64,000 nucleotides of DNA from an uncultured Kiloniellaceae bacterium (GTDB taxonomy: Bacteria > Pseudomonadota > Alphaproteobacteria > Kiloniellales > Kiloniellaceae), in contig CANLSF010000001.1 of the NCBI GenBank assembly GCA_947493695.1, positions 868,001-932,000 of the forward strand, read 5' to 3'. Below are positions 18,477 through 28,462 of this stretch, piece by piece. A model generated the notes under the pieces. The model had not been told where the DNA came from, ran no database searches, and worked only from the letters and a program-made list of their open reading frames with translations. Both the position numbers and the translations under genes were made by a program. Position 1 is the stretch's first letter. Each line of letters begins with the position of its first letter.

Positions 18477-19649
18477 GTGCACGAAGAGAGCTTTCTGTTT
18501 ACCAGTGAATCTGTCTCTGAGGGTCACCCGGATAAGGTCTGCGACCGAATCTCGGACGCGGTGGTCGATACTTTCCTGAGTCATGATCCCGAAGCGCGCG
18601 TCGCGGTTGAAACACTTGCGACCACGAACCGGATCGTTCTGGCCGGCGAAGTCCGCGGACCTGCTGACGTCAATGCCGACCTTCTTGAGCAGGTCGCGCG
18701 CCATGCGGTCAAGGACATCGGTTACGAGCAGGACGGCTTTCATTGGGAAGCCATGGAAGTGAACAACCACATCCACGAACAGTCCGTGGATATTGCGGTT
18801 GGTGTCGATGCCGCCGGCAACAAGGATGAGGGTGCCGGTGATCAGGGCATCATGTTCGGTTATGCCTGCCGTGAGACCGAGACTCTGATGCCTGCGCCAA
18901 TCTTTTTGGCCCATAACATCCTGCGTTCGCTCGCTGAAGCCCGTCATTCCGGTGCCGAGCCCGGCCTTGGTCCCGATGCAAAAAGTCAGGTCACGCTGGA
19001 GTACCGGGACGAGATGCCGGTGCGGGCAACCTCCGTCGTGGTGTCGACGCAGCACGCTGAAGGTCTTGACCAGGATGCTATTCGCGAAATCGTTCGCCCG
19101 CATGTCGTCAATGTTCTGCCCGAGGGCTGGATGTGCGACGAGCATGAGTTCTACGTAAACCCGACCGGGCGCTTCGTGATTGGTGGACCGGACGGCGATG
19201 CCGGGCTGACCGGACGTAAAATTATCGTGGATACCTATGGTGGTGCAGCGCCACACGGTGGCGGTGCGTTCTCCGGTAAAGACCCGACAAAAGTCGACCG
19301 CTCGGCAGCCTACGCCGCGCGCTATCTTGCCAAGAACGTGGTTGCTGCGGAATTGGCGGATCGCTGCACGATTCAGCTCTCCTACGCGATCGGTGTTGCC
19401 AAGCCTCTTTCGGTCTATGTGAATACGCACGGGACCGAAAAAGTGGACTTTACCCGTCTGCCAACTCTCTTGAGTCAGAACATGGATCTCTCGCCACGCG
19501 GTATTCGCGAGCACCTTGGTCTGAACAAGCCGATTTATGCGCGGACCGCGGCCTACGGTCACTTCGGCCGGGCGCCTGATGCCGACGGTGGATTTTCCTG
19601 GGAGCGGACCGATCTGGTGCCGGCTTTGAAGGCAGCGTTCGGCGCTTAA
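18477..19649 (+). CDS. metK: S-adenosylmethionine synthetase
   Basis: 390 residues with all MetK signatures: [20 protein letters not shown] at the N-terminus, [12 protein letters not shown] in the middle and [19 protein letters not shown] near residue 265. It makes SAM from methionine and ATP. The start GTG at 18477 is chosen because GGGGGA sits 7 bases upstream and the resulting N-terminus ([12 protein letters not shown]) fits the family; GTG 18456 and ATG 18462 are upstream in-frame alternatives. Confidence 0.97.
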   Translation: MHEESFLFTSESVSEGHPDKVCDRISDAVVDTFLSHDPEARVAVETLATTNRIVLAGEVRGPADVNADLLEQVARHAVKDIGYEQDGFHWEAMEVNNHIHEQSVDIAVGVDAAGNKDEGAGDQGIMFGYACRETETLMPAPIFLAHNILRSLAEARHSGAEPGLGPDAKSQVTLEYRDEMPVRATSVVVSTQHAEGLDQDAIREIVRPHVVNVLPEGWMCDEHEFYVNPTGRFVIGGPDGDAGLTGRKIIVDTYGGAAPHGGGAFSGKDPTKVDRSAAYAARYLAKNVVAAELADRCTIQLSYAIGVAKPLSVYVNTHGTEKVDFTRLPTLLSQNMDLSPRGIREHLGLNKPIYARTAAYGHFGRAPDADGGFSWERTDLVPALKAAFGA

Positions 19650-19746
19650 GACTTTTGTGCCCGCGGCGTTGTGCAGATGTGTGATTCTGCGGGTCTAAGT
19701 CTTTCTTTGTCCTGGGTTTAAGTTGTTGAGAGCCGGAATCCGGAAC

Positions 19747-20490
19747 ATGTCGAAACCCTCTCATATTTCAGAGCGGCAGTTTTATGGCCGCCGGCATGGC
19801 CGTCCATTGCGGGCCAAGCTGCAGTCGCTGGTCGAGACACTCCTGCCGAAACTCCGTGTGGACTTGCCGGAAAAGACCGGGGAGAGGCTCAACCTTACGG
19901 CCCTTTTCCCGGGTCAATCTGCCTCAGAATCGCAGGCTGAAGTCTCCGAAAAATCGGAGTTTTGGCTGGAAATCGGGTTCGGCGGCGGTGAGCATCTCGC
20001 CTGGCAGGCGGCGCATAATCCAAAGGTCGGCTTCCTCGGGGCCGAGTATTTTTTCAATGGGATCGCCAGCCTGCTTCGACACATCGATGACCGGCGGCTT
20101 GAAAATCTACGGATTTACGACGGGGATGTCCGAGACCTTTTGCCGAGGTTGTCCGACGCGTCGCTCGCCCGAGTGTTTATTCTCTTCCCCGACCCCTGGC
20201 CGAAATCCCGGCACAATAAGCGGCGCCTGATCCAGGATGACACGCTGGAGGAATTGGCGCGGGTGGTGAAAGATGGCGGCGAGTTGCGGATCGCAACCGA
20301 CGATCCGGACTATCTGCGCTGGTCGCTTGAACATCTGATGCGCTGTCGGGATTTCGCCTGGACGGCAGAAAGTGCAGCGGACTGGAGGTCCCGGCCGGAA
20401 GACTGGACCGAGACCCGTTACGAGCGTAAGGCGATCGAAGCCGGACGGACGCCTGCTTACCTCTCTTTTCGGCGTCTCGACAGGCCTTAG
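19747..20490 (+). CDS. trmB: tRNA (guanine-N7)-methyltransferase
   Basis: About 247 residues. The SAM-binding motif reads WLEIGFGGGEHLAW, followed by FLGAEYFFNGIASLL, and the TrmB-specific motif FPDPWPKSRHNKRRL. It methylates G46 in tRNAs. The position directly after metK is conserved in alphaproteobacteria. ATG 19747 gives the usual basic start SKPSHISERQFYGRRHG; an upstream TTG (19723) would add eight residues. Confidence 0.95.
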   Translation: MSKPSHISERQFYGRRHGRPLRAKLQSLVETLLPKLRVDLPEKTGERLNLTALFPGQSASESQAEVSEKSEFWLEIGFGGGEHLAWQAAHNPKVGFLGAEYFFNGIASLLRHIDDRRLENLRIYDGDVRDLLPRLSDASLARVFILFPDPWPKSRHNKRRLIQDDTLEELARVVKDGGELRIATDDPDYLRWSLEHLMRCRDFAWTAESAADWRSRPEDWTETRYERKAIEAGRTPAYLSFRRLDRP

Positions 20491-20668
20491 CTGCTGTTCC
20501 CGGCCGTCTGATTCGCCGGATGAAAGATTGAGTGTGCTCAGGTGCTTTTAAAGACGCTGCTGCTGACGAGAAAAATCTTGCGGTCCCGCAGGTTCCGGCG
20601 TTAGATTGCCGCCGTTATATGAGTTTGATGCAGTTTGGTTGGTTCGACTGCACTAAGCTACTGAACAG

Positions 20669-20691
20669 GTGGGCCTCCGGCCCACTTTTTT
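20669..20691 (+). terminator. Leader terminator/attenuator upstream of rimP
   Basis: GTGGGCC (20669-20675), a 3-base loop and GGCCCAC (20679-20685), followed by six T. It lies 31 bases before the rimP start, inside the 231-base gap after trmB. It could simply end the metK-trmB transcript. It could also be an attenuator of the rimP-nusA-infB operon: a rimP leader class with a terminator-like hairpin has been proposed from comparative work. Confidence 0.7.
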
Positions 20692-20721
20692 GTTAGATGT
20701 TCTCGAATTGGAGTTCGGTGC

Positions 20722-21258
20722 TTGAACGATGCCCCTGAAACGGCAGTGATGAAGCTCGCCAAGACCAGTGAAGGGCTTGCGGCCCGGGTCGAAGAGCTGA
20801 TCGCGCCTACGCTGAACGATATGGACTATGATATTGTCCGTGTCAGGTTGGGCGGTGATCGGCGTGTCGTTCTGCAGATTATGGCCGAACGTCGGGATGC
20901 TGCGGCGATGACTGTCGAGGATTGCGCGGATATCAGCCGTGCAGCTGCCGCAATACTTGATGTTGAAGACCCGATCTCCGAGGCTTACGAACTTGAGGTC
21001 AGTTCCCCGGGACTTGACCGGCCCCTGACCCGTCTTGCGGACTTTGAGCGTTTCGCCGGGTTTGAGGCGAAAGTCGAAACCTCGATGCCACGGGATGGCC
21101 GTCGCCGTTTCTCCGGGCGTCTGCTCGGTGCAGAGGGCGTGAATGTAAAGCTGACGGTGGATGGCCAGGAGGTGATCCTGCCGTTTGAGGATATTGCCAA
21201 GGCGAAATTGGTGTTGACCGACGAATTGATTGCCGCGCATCAGGACGCGCAAAACTGA
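20722..21258 (+). CDS. rimP: Ribosome maturation factor RimP
   Basis: 178 residues. The N-terminal domain has IVRVRLGGDRRVVLQIMAER and the acidic VEDCADISRAAAAILDVED, then the diagnostic YELEVSSPGLDRPLT, and a C-terminal SH3-like domain. RimP assists 30S assembly. The TTG at 20722 has GGAG at 20710-20713 upstream and gives a family-like N-terminus; ATG 20749 is a later option. First gene of the conserved rimP-nusA-ylxR-infB-rbfA-truB operon. Confidence 0.95.
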   Translation: MNDAPETAVMKLAKTSEGLAARVEELIAPTLNDMDYDIVRVRLGGDRRVVLQIMAERRDAAAMTVEDCADISRAAAAILDVEDPISEAYELEVSSPGLDRPLTRLADFERFAGFEAKVETSMPRDGRRRFSGRLLGAEGVNVKLTVDGQEVILPFEDIAKAKLVLTDELIAAHQDAQN

Positions 21259-21341
21259 CCACATCCGGTGGGTCGGGGTCTGAGGATCCCAGATGATGCG
21301 AAGCGTTGTGCGGTAGCGACGAAATCAGGAAACGAGTGATC

Positions 21342-22925
21342 ATGGAAACGAGCGTTCTTTACAAAACCGAGCTTTTGCAAGTCGCGGATGCGGTTGCCAG
21401 GGAAAAGTCTATCGAGCGGGATGAAGTTCTCGACGCGATGGAGCAGGCAATCTCGAAAGCAGGACGTGCGAAGTATGGTCACGAGCACGACATTCGCGCC
21501 GAGATCGACCGCAAATCCGGCGAAGTGCACCTGCGCCGCTACGTTGAGGCGGTCGAGGAAATCGAGAACGAGCAGACCCAGATGATCCTGAAGGACGCGC
21601 AGATGCGTCAGCCGGGCATCGAGCTGGGCGAGCACATCATCGAAGATCTTCCGCCAATCGATCTGGGTCGGATCGCCGCGCAGACCGCGAAACAGGTGAT
21701 CGTGCAAAAGGTCCGTGAAGCCGAGCGCTCCAGGCAGTTCAAGGAATATCAGGATCGCGTCGGCGAAGTGATCAACGGCATCGTCAAGCGGAACGAATTC
21801 GGCAATGTGACTGTCGATCTGGGCCGGGCGGAAGCCATGATGCGCCGCGACGAGACCCTGCCGCGGGAATCCTTCCGCACGGGTGACCGGGTCCGGGCTT
21901 ATATCTATGACGTTCGTGAAGAGCAGCGTGGGCCGCAGATTTTCGTTTCCCGCAGCCATCCGCAGTTTATGGCCAAGCTCTTCTCTCAGGAAGTGCCGGA
22001 AATCTATGACGGTATTATCGAGATCAAGGCGGTTGCACGGGATCCCGGCAGCCGGGCCAAGATTGCCGTGATCTCGAATGACTCCTCGATCGATCCGGTC
22101 GGTGCCTGTGTGGGTATGCGCGGCAGCCGTGTTCAGGCCGTGGTCAGCGAACTGCAGGGCGAAAAGATCGACATCATCCCCTGGTCCCCGGATACGGCGA
22201 CCTTTGTGGTCAACGCCCTTGCCCCGGCTGAAGTTTCCAAAGTTGTTCTGGATGAAGAAGCCGGACGTATCGAAGTTGTTGTGCCTGACGAGCAGCTTTC
22301 GCTCGCGATTGGCCGTCGTGGACAGAATGTCCGCCTGGCGTCGATTCTGAGCGGTTGGGACATCGACATCATGACGGAAGAGGAAGAGTCCCGGCGCCGT
22401 CAGGAAGAAATCAAGCAGCGTTCCCAGATGTTTATGGATGCGCTCGATGTCGATGATGTTATTGCGCATCTCCTGGTGGCTGAAGGCTTTACCTCTATCG
22501 AACAGGTCGGCTTCGTGCCGATCGACGAGATGGCGTCCATCGAAGGCTTTGATGAAGACGTGGCGGAAGAGCTGCGTGCAAGGGCCCGGGGTTTCCTCGA
22601 AGAACAGAATCGTCAGTTCGAGGAAGGCCGCCGCGAGCTCGGTGTCGATGATGCTATTGCCGCACTCACCGGCGTTACGCCGGCGATGCTGATCAAGCTT
22701 GGTGAATCCGAGGTCAAGACACTTGATGACCTTGCCGATCTCGCTGGTGACGAACTGGTTGAGCTGCTGGGTGATCTGGCGCCAAGCCTGGACGAAGCCA
22801 ATGCGGTCATCATGGCTGCGCGGGCTCATTGGTTCGATGACGAAGACGCCCCGGCCGCACCTGCAGATGCCCCAAGCGGCGACACCACCTCTGATGCTCC
22901 TTCCGAGCCTCAGGCAGAAGCCTGA
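21342..22925 (+). CDS. nusA: Transcription termination/antitermination factor NusA
   Basis: About 527 residues. Domains in order: N-terminal RNA polymerase-binding domain (about 1-125), S1 (about 135-200, TGDRVRAYIYDVREEQRGPQ), KH1 and KH2 (about 230-345, VGACVGMRGSRVQAV and LAIGRRGQNVRLAS) and two C-terminal helix-hairpin acidic repeats (about 365-500), then an Ala/Pro tail. It modulates pausing, termination and antitermination. ATG 21342 gives the normal start METSVLYKTELLQVADAVA. Confidence 0.97.
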   Translation: METSVLYKTELLQVADAVAREKSIERDEVLDAMEQAISKAGRAKYGHEHDIRAEIDRKSGEVHLRRYVEAVEEIENEQTQMILKDAQMRQPGIELGEHIIEDLPPIDLGRIAAQTAKQVIVQKVREAERSRQFKEYQDRVGEVINGIVKRNEFGNVTVDLGRAEAMMRRDETLPRESFRTGDRVRAYIYDVREEQRGPQIFVSRSHPQFMAKLFSQEVPEIYDGIIEIKAVARDPGSRAKIAVISNDSSIDPVGACVGMRGSRVQAVVSELQGEKIDIIPWSPDTATFVVNALAPAEVSKVVLDEEAGRIEVVVPDEQLSLAIGRRGQNVRLASILSGWDIDIMTEEEESRRRQEEIKQRSQMFMDALDVDDVIAHLLVAEGFTSIEQVGFVPIDEMASIEGFDEDVAEELRARARGFLEEQNRQFEEGRRELGVDDAIAALTGVTPAMLIKLGESEVKTLDDLADLAGDELVELLGDLAPSLDEANAVIMAARAHWFDDEDAPAAPADAPSGDTTSDAPSEPQAEA

Positions 22926-22950
22926 GTCAGGGCAGTGGTAGGGATCGCAC

Positions 22951-23658
22951 ATGATGAAGGGGGCAGATAGCGCGCAGTCAGCTGATACAGGCTCGAAAGA
23001 GTCTGATGCAGTGGAATCACGCCGTTCTGCCAAGGAAACCCTGCGCCGCTGCATCGTCAGCGGTGAGCGCCACCCGCCCGCTGAGCTCCTGCGTTTTGTC
23101 GTCGGGCCGGACGGAACTCTGGTTCCGGATCTTGCCGGCAAGCTGCCAGGACGCGGATTGTGGTTGTCTCCGCGCCGAGATATGATAGACAAGGCCCGTA
23201 CCCGCAATCTTTTCGCCAGGGCGGCGAAGTCGGCTGTGCACGTACCGGAAGATTTGGTCGCGCTGGTCGAGCGATTGCTTGGCGCTCGGTGTCTTGAGCT
23301 TATCAGTCTAGCAAAGCGTGCCGGACAATTGGTCGCCGGTCACGATAAGGTTAAGTCGTGGCTAGCGGCGGGTAAGGTGGGTCTCTTGATCCAGGCTGCA
23401 GATGCAGCCGAAGACGGGCGCGGGAAGCTGCGCGCACTGGGACAGGCGGTAACGCCTGGATTGCCAGTGCTGGAACTGTTTGATGCTGAGCAACTGGGGC
23501 GTACACTCGGTCGTCCGGCGTCGGTGCATATCGCCGTCGCGCCGGGCGGTTTCGCTGATCGTATTGCTGCTGAAGCGGCAAGATTAGCGGGTGTTCGGCA
23601 TGGCGAATTAGAAGCTCCGGTCGGGACAGTCCCGAACGGACGACGACCTGGAAAGTGA
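22951..23658 (+). CDS. YlxR/DUF448 RNA-binding protein fused to ribosomal-L7Ae-like domain
   Basis: 235 residues. The N-terminal YlxR domain (about residues 25-105) has [20 protein letters not shown] and [14 protein letters not shown]-terminal segment (about 115-205: [18 protein letters not shown], then [19 protein letters not shown]) resembles the L7Ae/YlxQ-type RNA-binding fold. This fused form is usual in alphaproteobacteria between nusA and infB. It probably binds RNA or nucleoid; molecular role not established. Confidence 0.9.
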   Translation: MMKGADSAQSADTGSKESDAVESRRSAKETLRRCIVSGERHPPAELLRFVVGPDGTLVPDLAGKLPGRGLWLSPRRDMIDKARTRNLFARAAKSAVHVPEDLVALVERLLGARCLELISLAKRAGQLVAGHDKVKSWLAAGKVGLLIQAADAAEDGRGKLRALGQAVTPGLPVLELFDAEQLGRTLGRPASVHIAVAPGGFADRIAAEAARLAGVRHGELEAPVGTVPNGRRPGK

Positions 23659-23671
23659 GTGCCGGGAACAG

Positions 23672-26308
23672 ATGACGACGAGCAACGAAAAAGAAACCAA
23701 AAAGCCGCTGAAGTTGAGTCGGCCGGGCACTCTCGAGCTCAAGAAGACGATCGAGACGGGTCAGGTCAGGCAGAGCTTCAGCCATGGACGCTCCAAGGCC
23801 GTTACCGTCGAGGTCAAGCGCAGCCGGACTTTTGCCCCTGGTAAGGGCGGCAGAATGACCGAGGTGACGCAGAGCCGGGAGGTCGCGGAGAAAGCTTTTG
23901 TCCCCAGTGGCGAAACGCCGGCTGTGGAAGCAGCTGAAGAGCAGGCTGCCGCTGCTGCGGTCGCCAAGGATCTGTCGCATCTGACGCAGGATGAGCGCGC
24001 CAAGCGTATCAAGGTGCTTGAAGCTGCCAAACTGGAAGACGAACAGCGTAAGCTGCAGGAGGCGGAAGAGAAACGCCTGCAGGCCGAAGAGGATCTTCGC
24101 CGCGCGGCTGAGGAAGAAGAAGCCCGCAAGCAGGCTGAAGAAGAAGCCAAGCGTCTGGCTGAGGAAGAAGCCAAGCGTGCTGCTGAGGCGCCTCCTGCTC
24201 AAGAGACTCCTGCTGCTGTTGAAGAGCCTGTTGCCAAGGCAGCGCCGGCGGTGAAACCAGCTGCTCCTGCTGCTAAAGAACCTGCGAAAGCTGATGATGC
24301 ACCGTCACGAAAGGGTGGTATCAAGCTGGAAGAGGATCTTGGTGGTCGGATCAAACGTAAAACTGCGACCCCTGCTCCGAAAACGCCTAGCCGTCGCGAA
24401 GCCGACCAGCGCCGCCGTCATGGCAAGCTGACCATCAGTCAGGCCCTGGAAGGTCGTGAAGGCCGCCAGCGTTCCCTGGCGTCGGTGAAACGTCAGCGCG
24501 AAAAGATGAAGGCGTTGGAGCGTGGCGGCAACGCCCAGCTTCCACACAAGGTTATTCGCGAAGTTGTCGTGCCCGAGACCATTACGGTCCAGGAACTGGC
24601 AAACCGGATGGCCGAGCGTGGCGTTGAGGTGGTCAAGACCCTCATGAAACTGGGTGTCATGGCGACGATCAACCAGACCATTGATGCAGACACAGCGGAA
24701 CTTGTGACGGAGGAGTTCGGCCACAAGATCAAGCGTGTGACGGCGGCTGACGTAGAAATTGGTATGCGTGGTGATGATGACGATGAAGGCAGCCTGCAGC
24801 CGCGGCCGCCTGTGGTCACCATCATGGGCCATGTCGATCATGGTAAAACATCGCTGCTTGATGCCATGCGTTCGACCGATGTTGCAGGTCGTGAAGCCGG
24901 TGGTATCACACAGCATATCGGCGCTTATCAGGTAACGGTTGAGTCGGGTGACAAGGTCACCTTTATCGATACCCCTGGTCACGCGGCCTTTACCGAGATG
25001 CGCTCACGTGGCGCCAATGTCACCGACATTGTTATTCTGGTCGTGGCAGCCGACGACGGCATTATGGAACAGACGGTCGAGGCGATTAATCACGCCAAGG
25101 CTGCCGAGGTTCCGATTATCGTTGCGATCAACAAGATTGACCGGCCTGACTCCGATCCTAACCGGGTCAAGACCGAGCTTCTACAACATGAACTTGTTGT
25201 CGAGGACATGGGCGGCGACATCCTCGCAATCGAAGTGTCGGCCAAGGAGCGGACGAACCTCGATAAACTGATCGAGGCGATTCTGTTGCAGTCGGAGCTT
25301 CTGGAACTGACAGCCAATCCGGACCGTGCGGCACAGGGTGTTGTGATCGAAGCCAAGCTGGAGCGTGGTCGCGGGCCGGTTGCAACGGTTCTGGTTCAGC
25401 GCGGAACCCTGAAAATCGGCGACATTTTTGTCTCCGGTTCCGAATGGGGCCGCGTGCGCGCAATGATCAACGAGCACGGCAAATCGATCGAAGAAGCCGG
25501 TCCGGCGATTCCTGTCGAGGTTCTCGGCTTGAACGGTGCACCGCTCGCCGGTGACGACTTCATTGTGGTTGAACATGAGGCCCGGGCGCGCGAGATCGCC
25601 GAGTTCCGTGGTCAGACCAAGCGTGAAAAAGAGATGGCGGCTTCCGGTCGCGGCACGCTTGAGCAGATGCTCGACAAGATCAAGGAAGGCGAAGCTTCCG
25701 AGCTGCCGGTTGTGATCAAGTCGGACGTTCAGGGCTCGCTAGAAGCGATTGTCTCCAGTCTTGAAAAGCTGGGCACCGACGAAGTGAAGGCACGGGTTCT
25801 GCATGCTGGTGTCGGCGGTATCAACGAGTCCGATACTACGCTGGCCCGCTCCACCGGTGCGATGATCATTGCGTTCAACGTGCGTGCCAATCCGCAGGCT
25901 CGTGACATGGCGCGTCGTGACGGTGTGGATATCCGTTACTACTCGATCATCTACAACGTAGTCGACGACATCAAAGCAGCCATGAGCGGCATGCTGTCAC
26001 CGACGCAGCGTGAAAACTTCCTGGGCTACGCTGAAATCCGTGAGGTCTTCAGCAACTCCAAGGTTGGTAAGGTCGCGGGTTGTATGATCACCGAAGGTAT
26101 CGTCAAGCGCGGTGCCAAGGTCCGTCTGCTGCGCGACTCTGTCGTTATTCACGACGGCACTCTGAAGACACTCCGGCGCTTCAAGGATGAGGTGAAGGAA
26201 GTCAGGGACGGTTACGAATGCGGTATGGCGTTCGAGAACTACACTGACATTCAGGTTAAAGATCAAATCGAATGTTATGAGGTTGAGGAGATCGCCCGCG
26301 AGCTTTAG
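23672..26308 (+). CDS. infB: Translation initiation factor IF-2
   Basis: 878 residues. The N-terminal region is long and charged, with Glu/Ala/Lys-rich coiled-coil repeats (about residues 100-215). The GTPase domain starts near residue 380 with [13 protein letters not shown] (G1), DTPGHAAF (G3) and NKID (G4), followed by the domains that bind fMet-tRNA. It brings initiator tRNA to the 30S subunit. Start ATG 23672 is 13 bases after the ylxR stop. Confidence 0.97.
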   Translation: MTTSNEKETKKPLKLSRPGTLELKKTIETGQVRQSFSHGRSKAVTVEVKRSRTFAPGKGGRMTEVTQSREVAEKAFVPSGETPAVEAAEEQAAAAAVAKDLSHLTQDERAKRIKVLEAAKLEDEQRKLQEAEEKRLQAEEDLRRAAEEEEARKQAEEEAKRLAEEEAKRAAEAPPAQETPAAVEEPVAKAAPAVKPAAPAAKEPAKADDAPSRKGGIKLEEDLGGRIKRKTATPAPKTPSRREADQRRRHGKLTISQALEGREGRQRSLASVKRQREKMKALERGGNAQLPHKVIREVVVPETITVQELANRMAERGVEVVKTLMKLGVMATINQTIDADTAELVTEEFGHKIKRVTAADVEIGMRGDDDDEGSLQPRPPVVTIMGHVDHGKTSLLDAMRSTDVAGREAGGITQHIGAYQVTVESGDKVTFIDTPGHAAFTEMRSRGANVTDIVILVVAADDGIMEQTVEAINHAKAAEVPIIVAINKIDRPDSDPNRVKTELLQHELVVEDMGGDILAIEVSAKERTNLDKLIEAILLQSELLELTANPDRAAQGVVIEAKLERGRGPVATVLVQRGTLKIGDIFVSGSEWGRVRAMINEHGKSIEEAGPAIPVEVLGLNGAPLAGDDFIVVEHEARAREIAEFRGQTKREKEMAASGRGTLEQMLDKIKEGEASELPVVIKSDVQGSLEAIVSSLEKLGTDEVKARVLHAGVGGINESDTTLARSTGAMIIAFNVRANPQARDMARRDGVDIRYYSIIYNVVDDIKAAMSGMLSPTQRENFLGYAEIREVFSNSKVGKVAGCMITEGIVKRGAKVRLLRDSVVIHDGTLKTLRRFKDEVKEVRDGYECGMAFENYTDIQVKDQIECYEVEEIAREL

Positions 26309-26438
26309 CCCGCGAGCCGGCTTCTCGGTTCGGACAACAGCGCCGGACTCTTGTGAAGCCTGATACTCTGAGACTCCTGAGATTAGACGGTCGGGTTGCG
26401 AAGCCCGGTCGTCCTAATCGGGATACTAAGGAACGATC

Positions 26439-26879
26439 ATGAAACGAAGCCGGAGCCGGGCTCCGAGCCAGCGGCAACTTCGCGTGGGCGAGGAGCTGCG
26501 GCATGTTTTGTCCGAGATTATTTCTCGTGGCGGGCTTTCCGACCCTGCCCTTGCGGAAGCAAATCTGACGGTTACCGAAGTGCGTTTGAGTCCCGATCTG
26601 CGCAATGCCACGGTCTTTGTGATTCCCCTTGGCGGTGCCGGACTGGAAGACAAGGTCGAGGCGCTTAATCGCGCATCGAGCTACTTCCGCGGCCAGGTCG
26701 CCCGGTCCGTCGACCTGCGCAACTCTCCGCGCCTGAGCTTCGCAGCCGACCGTTCCTTCGACGAGGCCAACAAGATCGATGCCCTGTTGAGAAACCCCGG
26801 GGTCAAACGCGATCTTGCAAGCACTCTTGAGCAAGACGACTCTCAACTGGATCAAGGCGAAGAGGACCATGGCGCGTAA
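26439..26879 (+). CDS. rbfA: Ribosome-binding factor A
   Basis: 146 residues with the RbfA KH-like fold: RQLRVGEELRHVLSEII at the start, LTVTEVRLSPDLRNATVFV in the middle and SPRLSFAADRSFDEANKIDALL near the end. It assists late 16S rRNA maturation and cold adaptation. Its last codons overlap the truB start by 11 bases. Confidence 0.96.
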   Translation: MKRSRSRAPSQRQLRVGEELRHVLSEIISRGGLSDPALAEANLTVTEVRLSPDLRNATVFVIPLGGAGLEDKVEALNRASSYFRGQVARSVDLRNSPRLSFAADRSFDEANKIDALLRNPGVKRDLASTLEQDDSQLDQGEEDHGA

Positions 26880-27798
26880 GCGCAAGGGCCGCCCGATCCA
26901 TGGCTGGCTGATCGTTGATAAGCCACTTGGAGTCACCTCGACCCAGATTGTCGGGCGGGTACGGCGCGCCCTGGATGCTCAAAAAATCGGCCATGGCGGT
27001 ACACTCGACCCCCTGGCGACAGGAGTTTTGCCGCTCGCTCTGGGGGAAGCGACCAAGACCGTGTCTTACGCTATGGATGGCCGCAAAACCTATCGTTTCC
27101 AGGTGCGTTGGGGAGAGGCCACTTCGACGGATGACCGTGAAGGCGAGGTTATCGAAATCTCTGAACGGCGGCCGAACCGGGCTGAAATCGAAGCCGCGTT
27201 GCCTGCCTTTTGCGGCAGTATTCAGCAAATTCCCCCTCGGTTTTCCGCAATCAAACTCCAGGGTGAACGCGCTTACGACCTTGCTCGGGATAATCAGGAA
27301 TTCGAGCTGGCGGCGAGAACTGTGCAAATTGACCGTTTTGAACTGGATGAGCCGGACGGTGACGAGGATTACGCCTGGTTCGAAGTCGACTGCGGAAAAG
27401 GTACCTACGTCAGGTCTCTGGCACGTGATTTAGCGCAGAAACTGGGCAGTTGCGGCCATGTCAGTGCCCTGAGAAGGCTTTCGGTCGGGCCTTTCCGGGA
27501 AGAGGACGCGATTTCGCTGGAATCTCTTGAAGCCTTAGGGCATAGTCCCGCCGCCTTGGAGCTTTTGCTCCCGGTAGAGACCGCGCTGGACGACATCCCG
27601 GCGCTGGCCTTATCCGAGACCGAGGCGGCGAGATTGCGATCCGGTCAGTCGGTGTCCATGTTGGCCCGCAGCCGAAGCAATCAGGTTCGCACGCTCAATA
27701 GCGGATCAATTGTTTTTGCCAAGACCGGCGATACTCCGGTGGCCTTGGCACGTTATGAAGCGGGCGATATCCACCCGGTCCGAGTACTTAACCTCTAG
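26869..27798 (+). CDS. truB: tRNA pseudouridine(55) synthase
   Basis: 309 residues. HGWLIVDKPLGVTSTQ at the N-terminus and GHGGTLDPLATGVLP with the catalytic Asp are diagnostic of TruB; the C-terminal PUA-like part ends at VRVLNL. It makes psi55 in the T-loop of tRNAs. ATG 26869 overlaps rbfA, as in many operons of this type. Confidence 0.96.
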   Translation: MARKRKGRPIHGWLIVDKPLGVTSTQIVGRVRRALDAQKIGHGGTLDPLATGVLPLALGEATKTVSYAMDGRKTYRFQVRWGEATSTDDREGEVIEISERRPNRAEIEAALPAFCGSIQQIPPRFSAIKLQGERAYDLARDNQEFELAARTVQIDRFELDEPDGDEDYAWFEVDCGKGTYVRSLARDLAQKLGSCGHVSALRRLSVGPFREEDAISLESLEALGHSPAALELLLPVETALDDIPALALSETEAARLRSGQSVSMLARSRSNQVRTLNSGSIVFAKTGDTPVALARYEAGDIHPVRVLNL

Positions 27799-27924
27799 AG
27801 AGCGGCCAAATCTGATTAAGTCATCATGGTGCCGGGCGTTTTCTAACCTGAAGAACAAGAGACTGTTGCGCGATCCTTTGTAAAAAGTGACGCATACAGC
27901 CTCTCATGAAATGAGGATACTGCG

Positions 27925-28194
27925 ATGTCGATTACGGCTGAGCGAAAGAACGAACTTGTAAAAGAATTTGCCACGCATGAGGGCGACACCGGGTCACCGG
28001 AAGTCCAGGTTGCGATCCTGACCGAACGGATCATCAATCTGACTGAGCATCTCAAGACGCATAAAAAGGATTTCCACTCGCGCCGCGGACTTCTGATCAT
28101 GGTTGGTCAGCGTCGTCGCCTGCTGGATTATCTGAAGCGCAAAGAACAGAGCCGTTATGAGGCCCTGATTCAGCGCTTAGGCCTTCGCCGCTAG
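27925..28194 (+). CDS. rpsO: 30S ribosomal protein S15
   Basis: 89 residues with the S15 signature: [23 protein letters not shown] and [22 protein letters not shown]. It binds the central domain of 16S rRNA. ATG 27925 follows a GAGGAT ribosome site. It precedes pnp, as in most bacteria. Confidence 0.97.
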   Translation: MSITAERKNELVKEFATHEGDTGSPEVQVAILTERIINLTEHLKTHKKDFHSRRGLLIMVGQRRRLLDYLKRKEQSRYEALIQRLGLRR

Positions 28195-28346
28195 GCGCAG
28201 GGCAATCGCCATGAGGCTCCGCCTTCGATACCCTTCTCTCCCGGTTCTGGCCACGGTCGGAAATCGGATTGGGATCGGGGCGGGCCAATTGCGGTATTAT
28301 CAATGAAAACGGTATTGCGGGTACGTCGGCGCGATATGCGATATGT

Positions 28347-28429
28347 GCCGGGCCAACGTAAAGGACGTTGCGGGATTGGGTGTGCTTTGCCCTCCGAATC
28401 GTCCTTTACGTGGGTCCGGCGTTTTTTTT
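28347..28429 (+). promoter_or_regulatory. Long leader hairpin between rpsO and pnp (possible RNase III / PNPase autoregulation site)
   Basis: The arms 28347-28367 and 28400-28420 pair over 21 positions, 19 of them Watson-Crick: the inner 11 bp (CGTAAAGGACG with CGTCCTTTACG) are perfect, the outer part has one G-T wobble and one mismatch. Eight T follow (28422-28429). It can act as an rpsO terminator, and its long duplex resembles the E. coli pnp leader, where RNase III cuts a stem and PNPase then represses its own mRNA. The autoregulation role is inference. Confidence 0.7.
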
Positions 28430-28462
28430 GATTCCGACGTGAATCTAAGGATCTGAAATAAG

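Noticed and set aside
21240-23207. 655-codon open frame on the minus strand
   Set aside because: It lies fully antisense to nusA and rimP/ylxR ends; its product has no family-like pattern and mirrors the codon bias of nusA.
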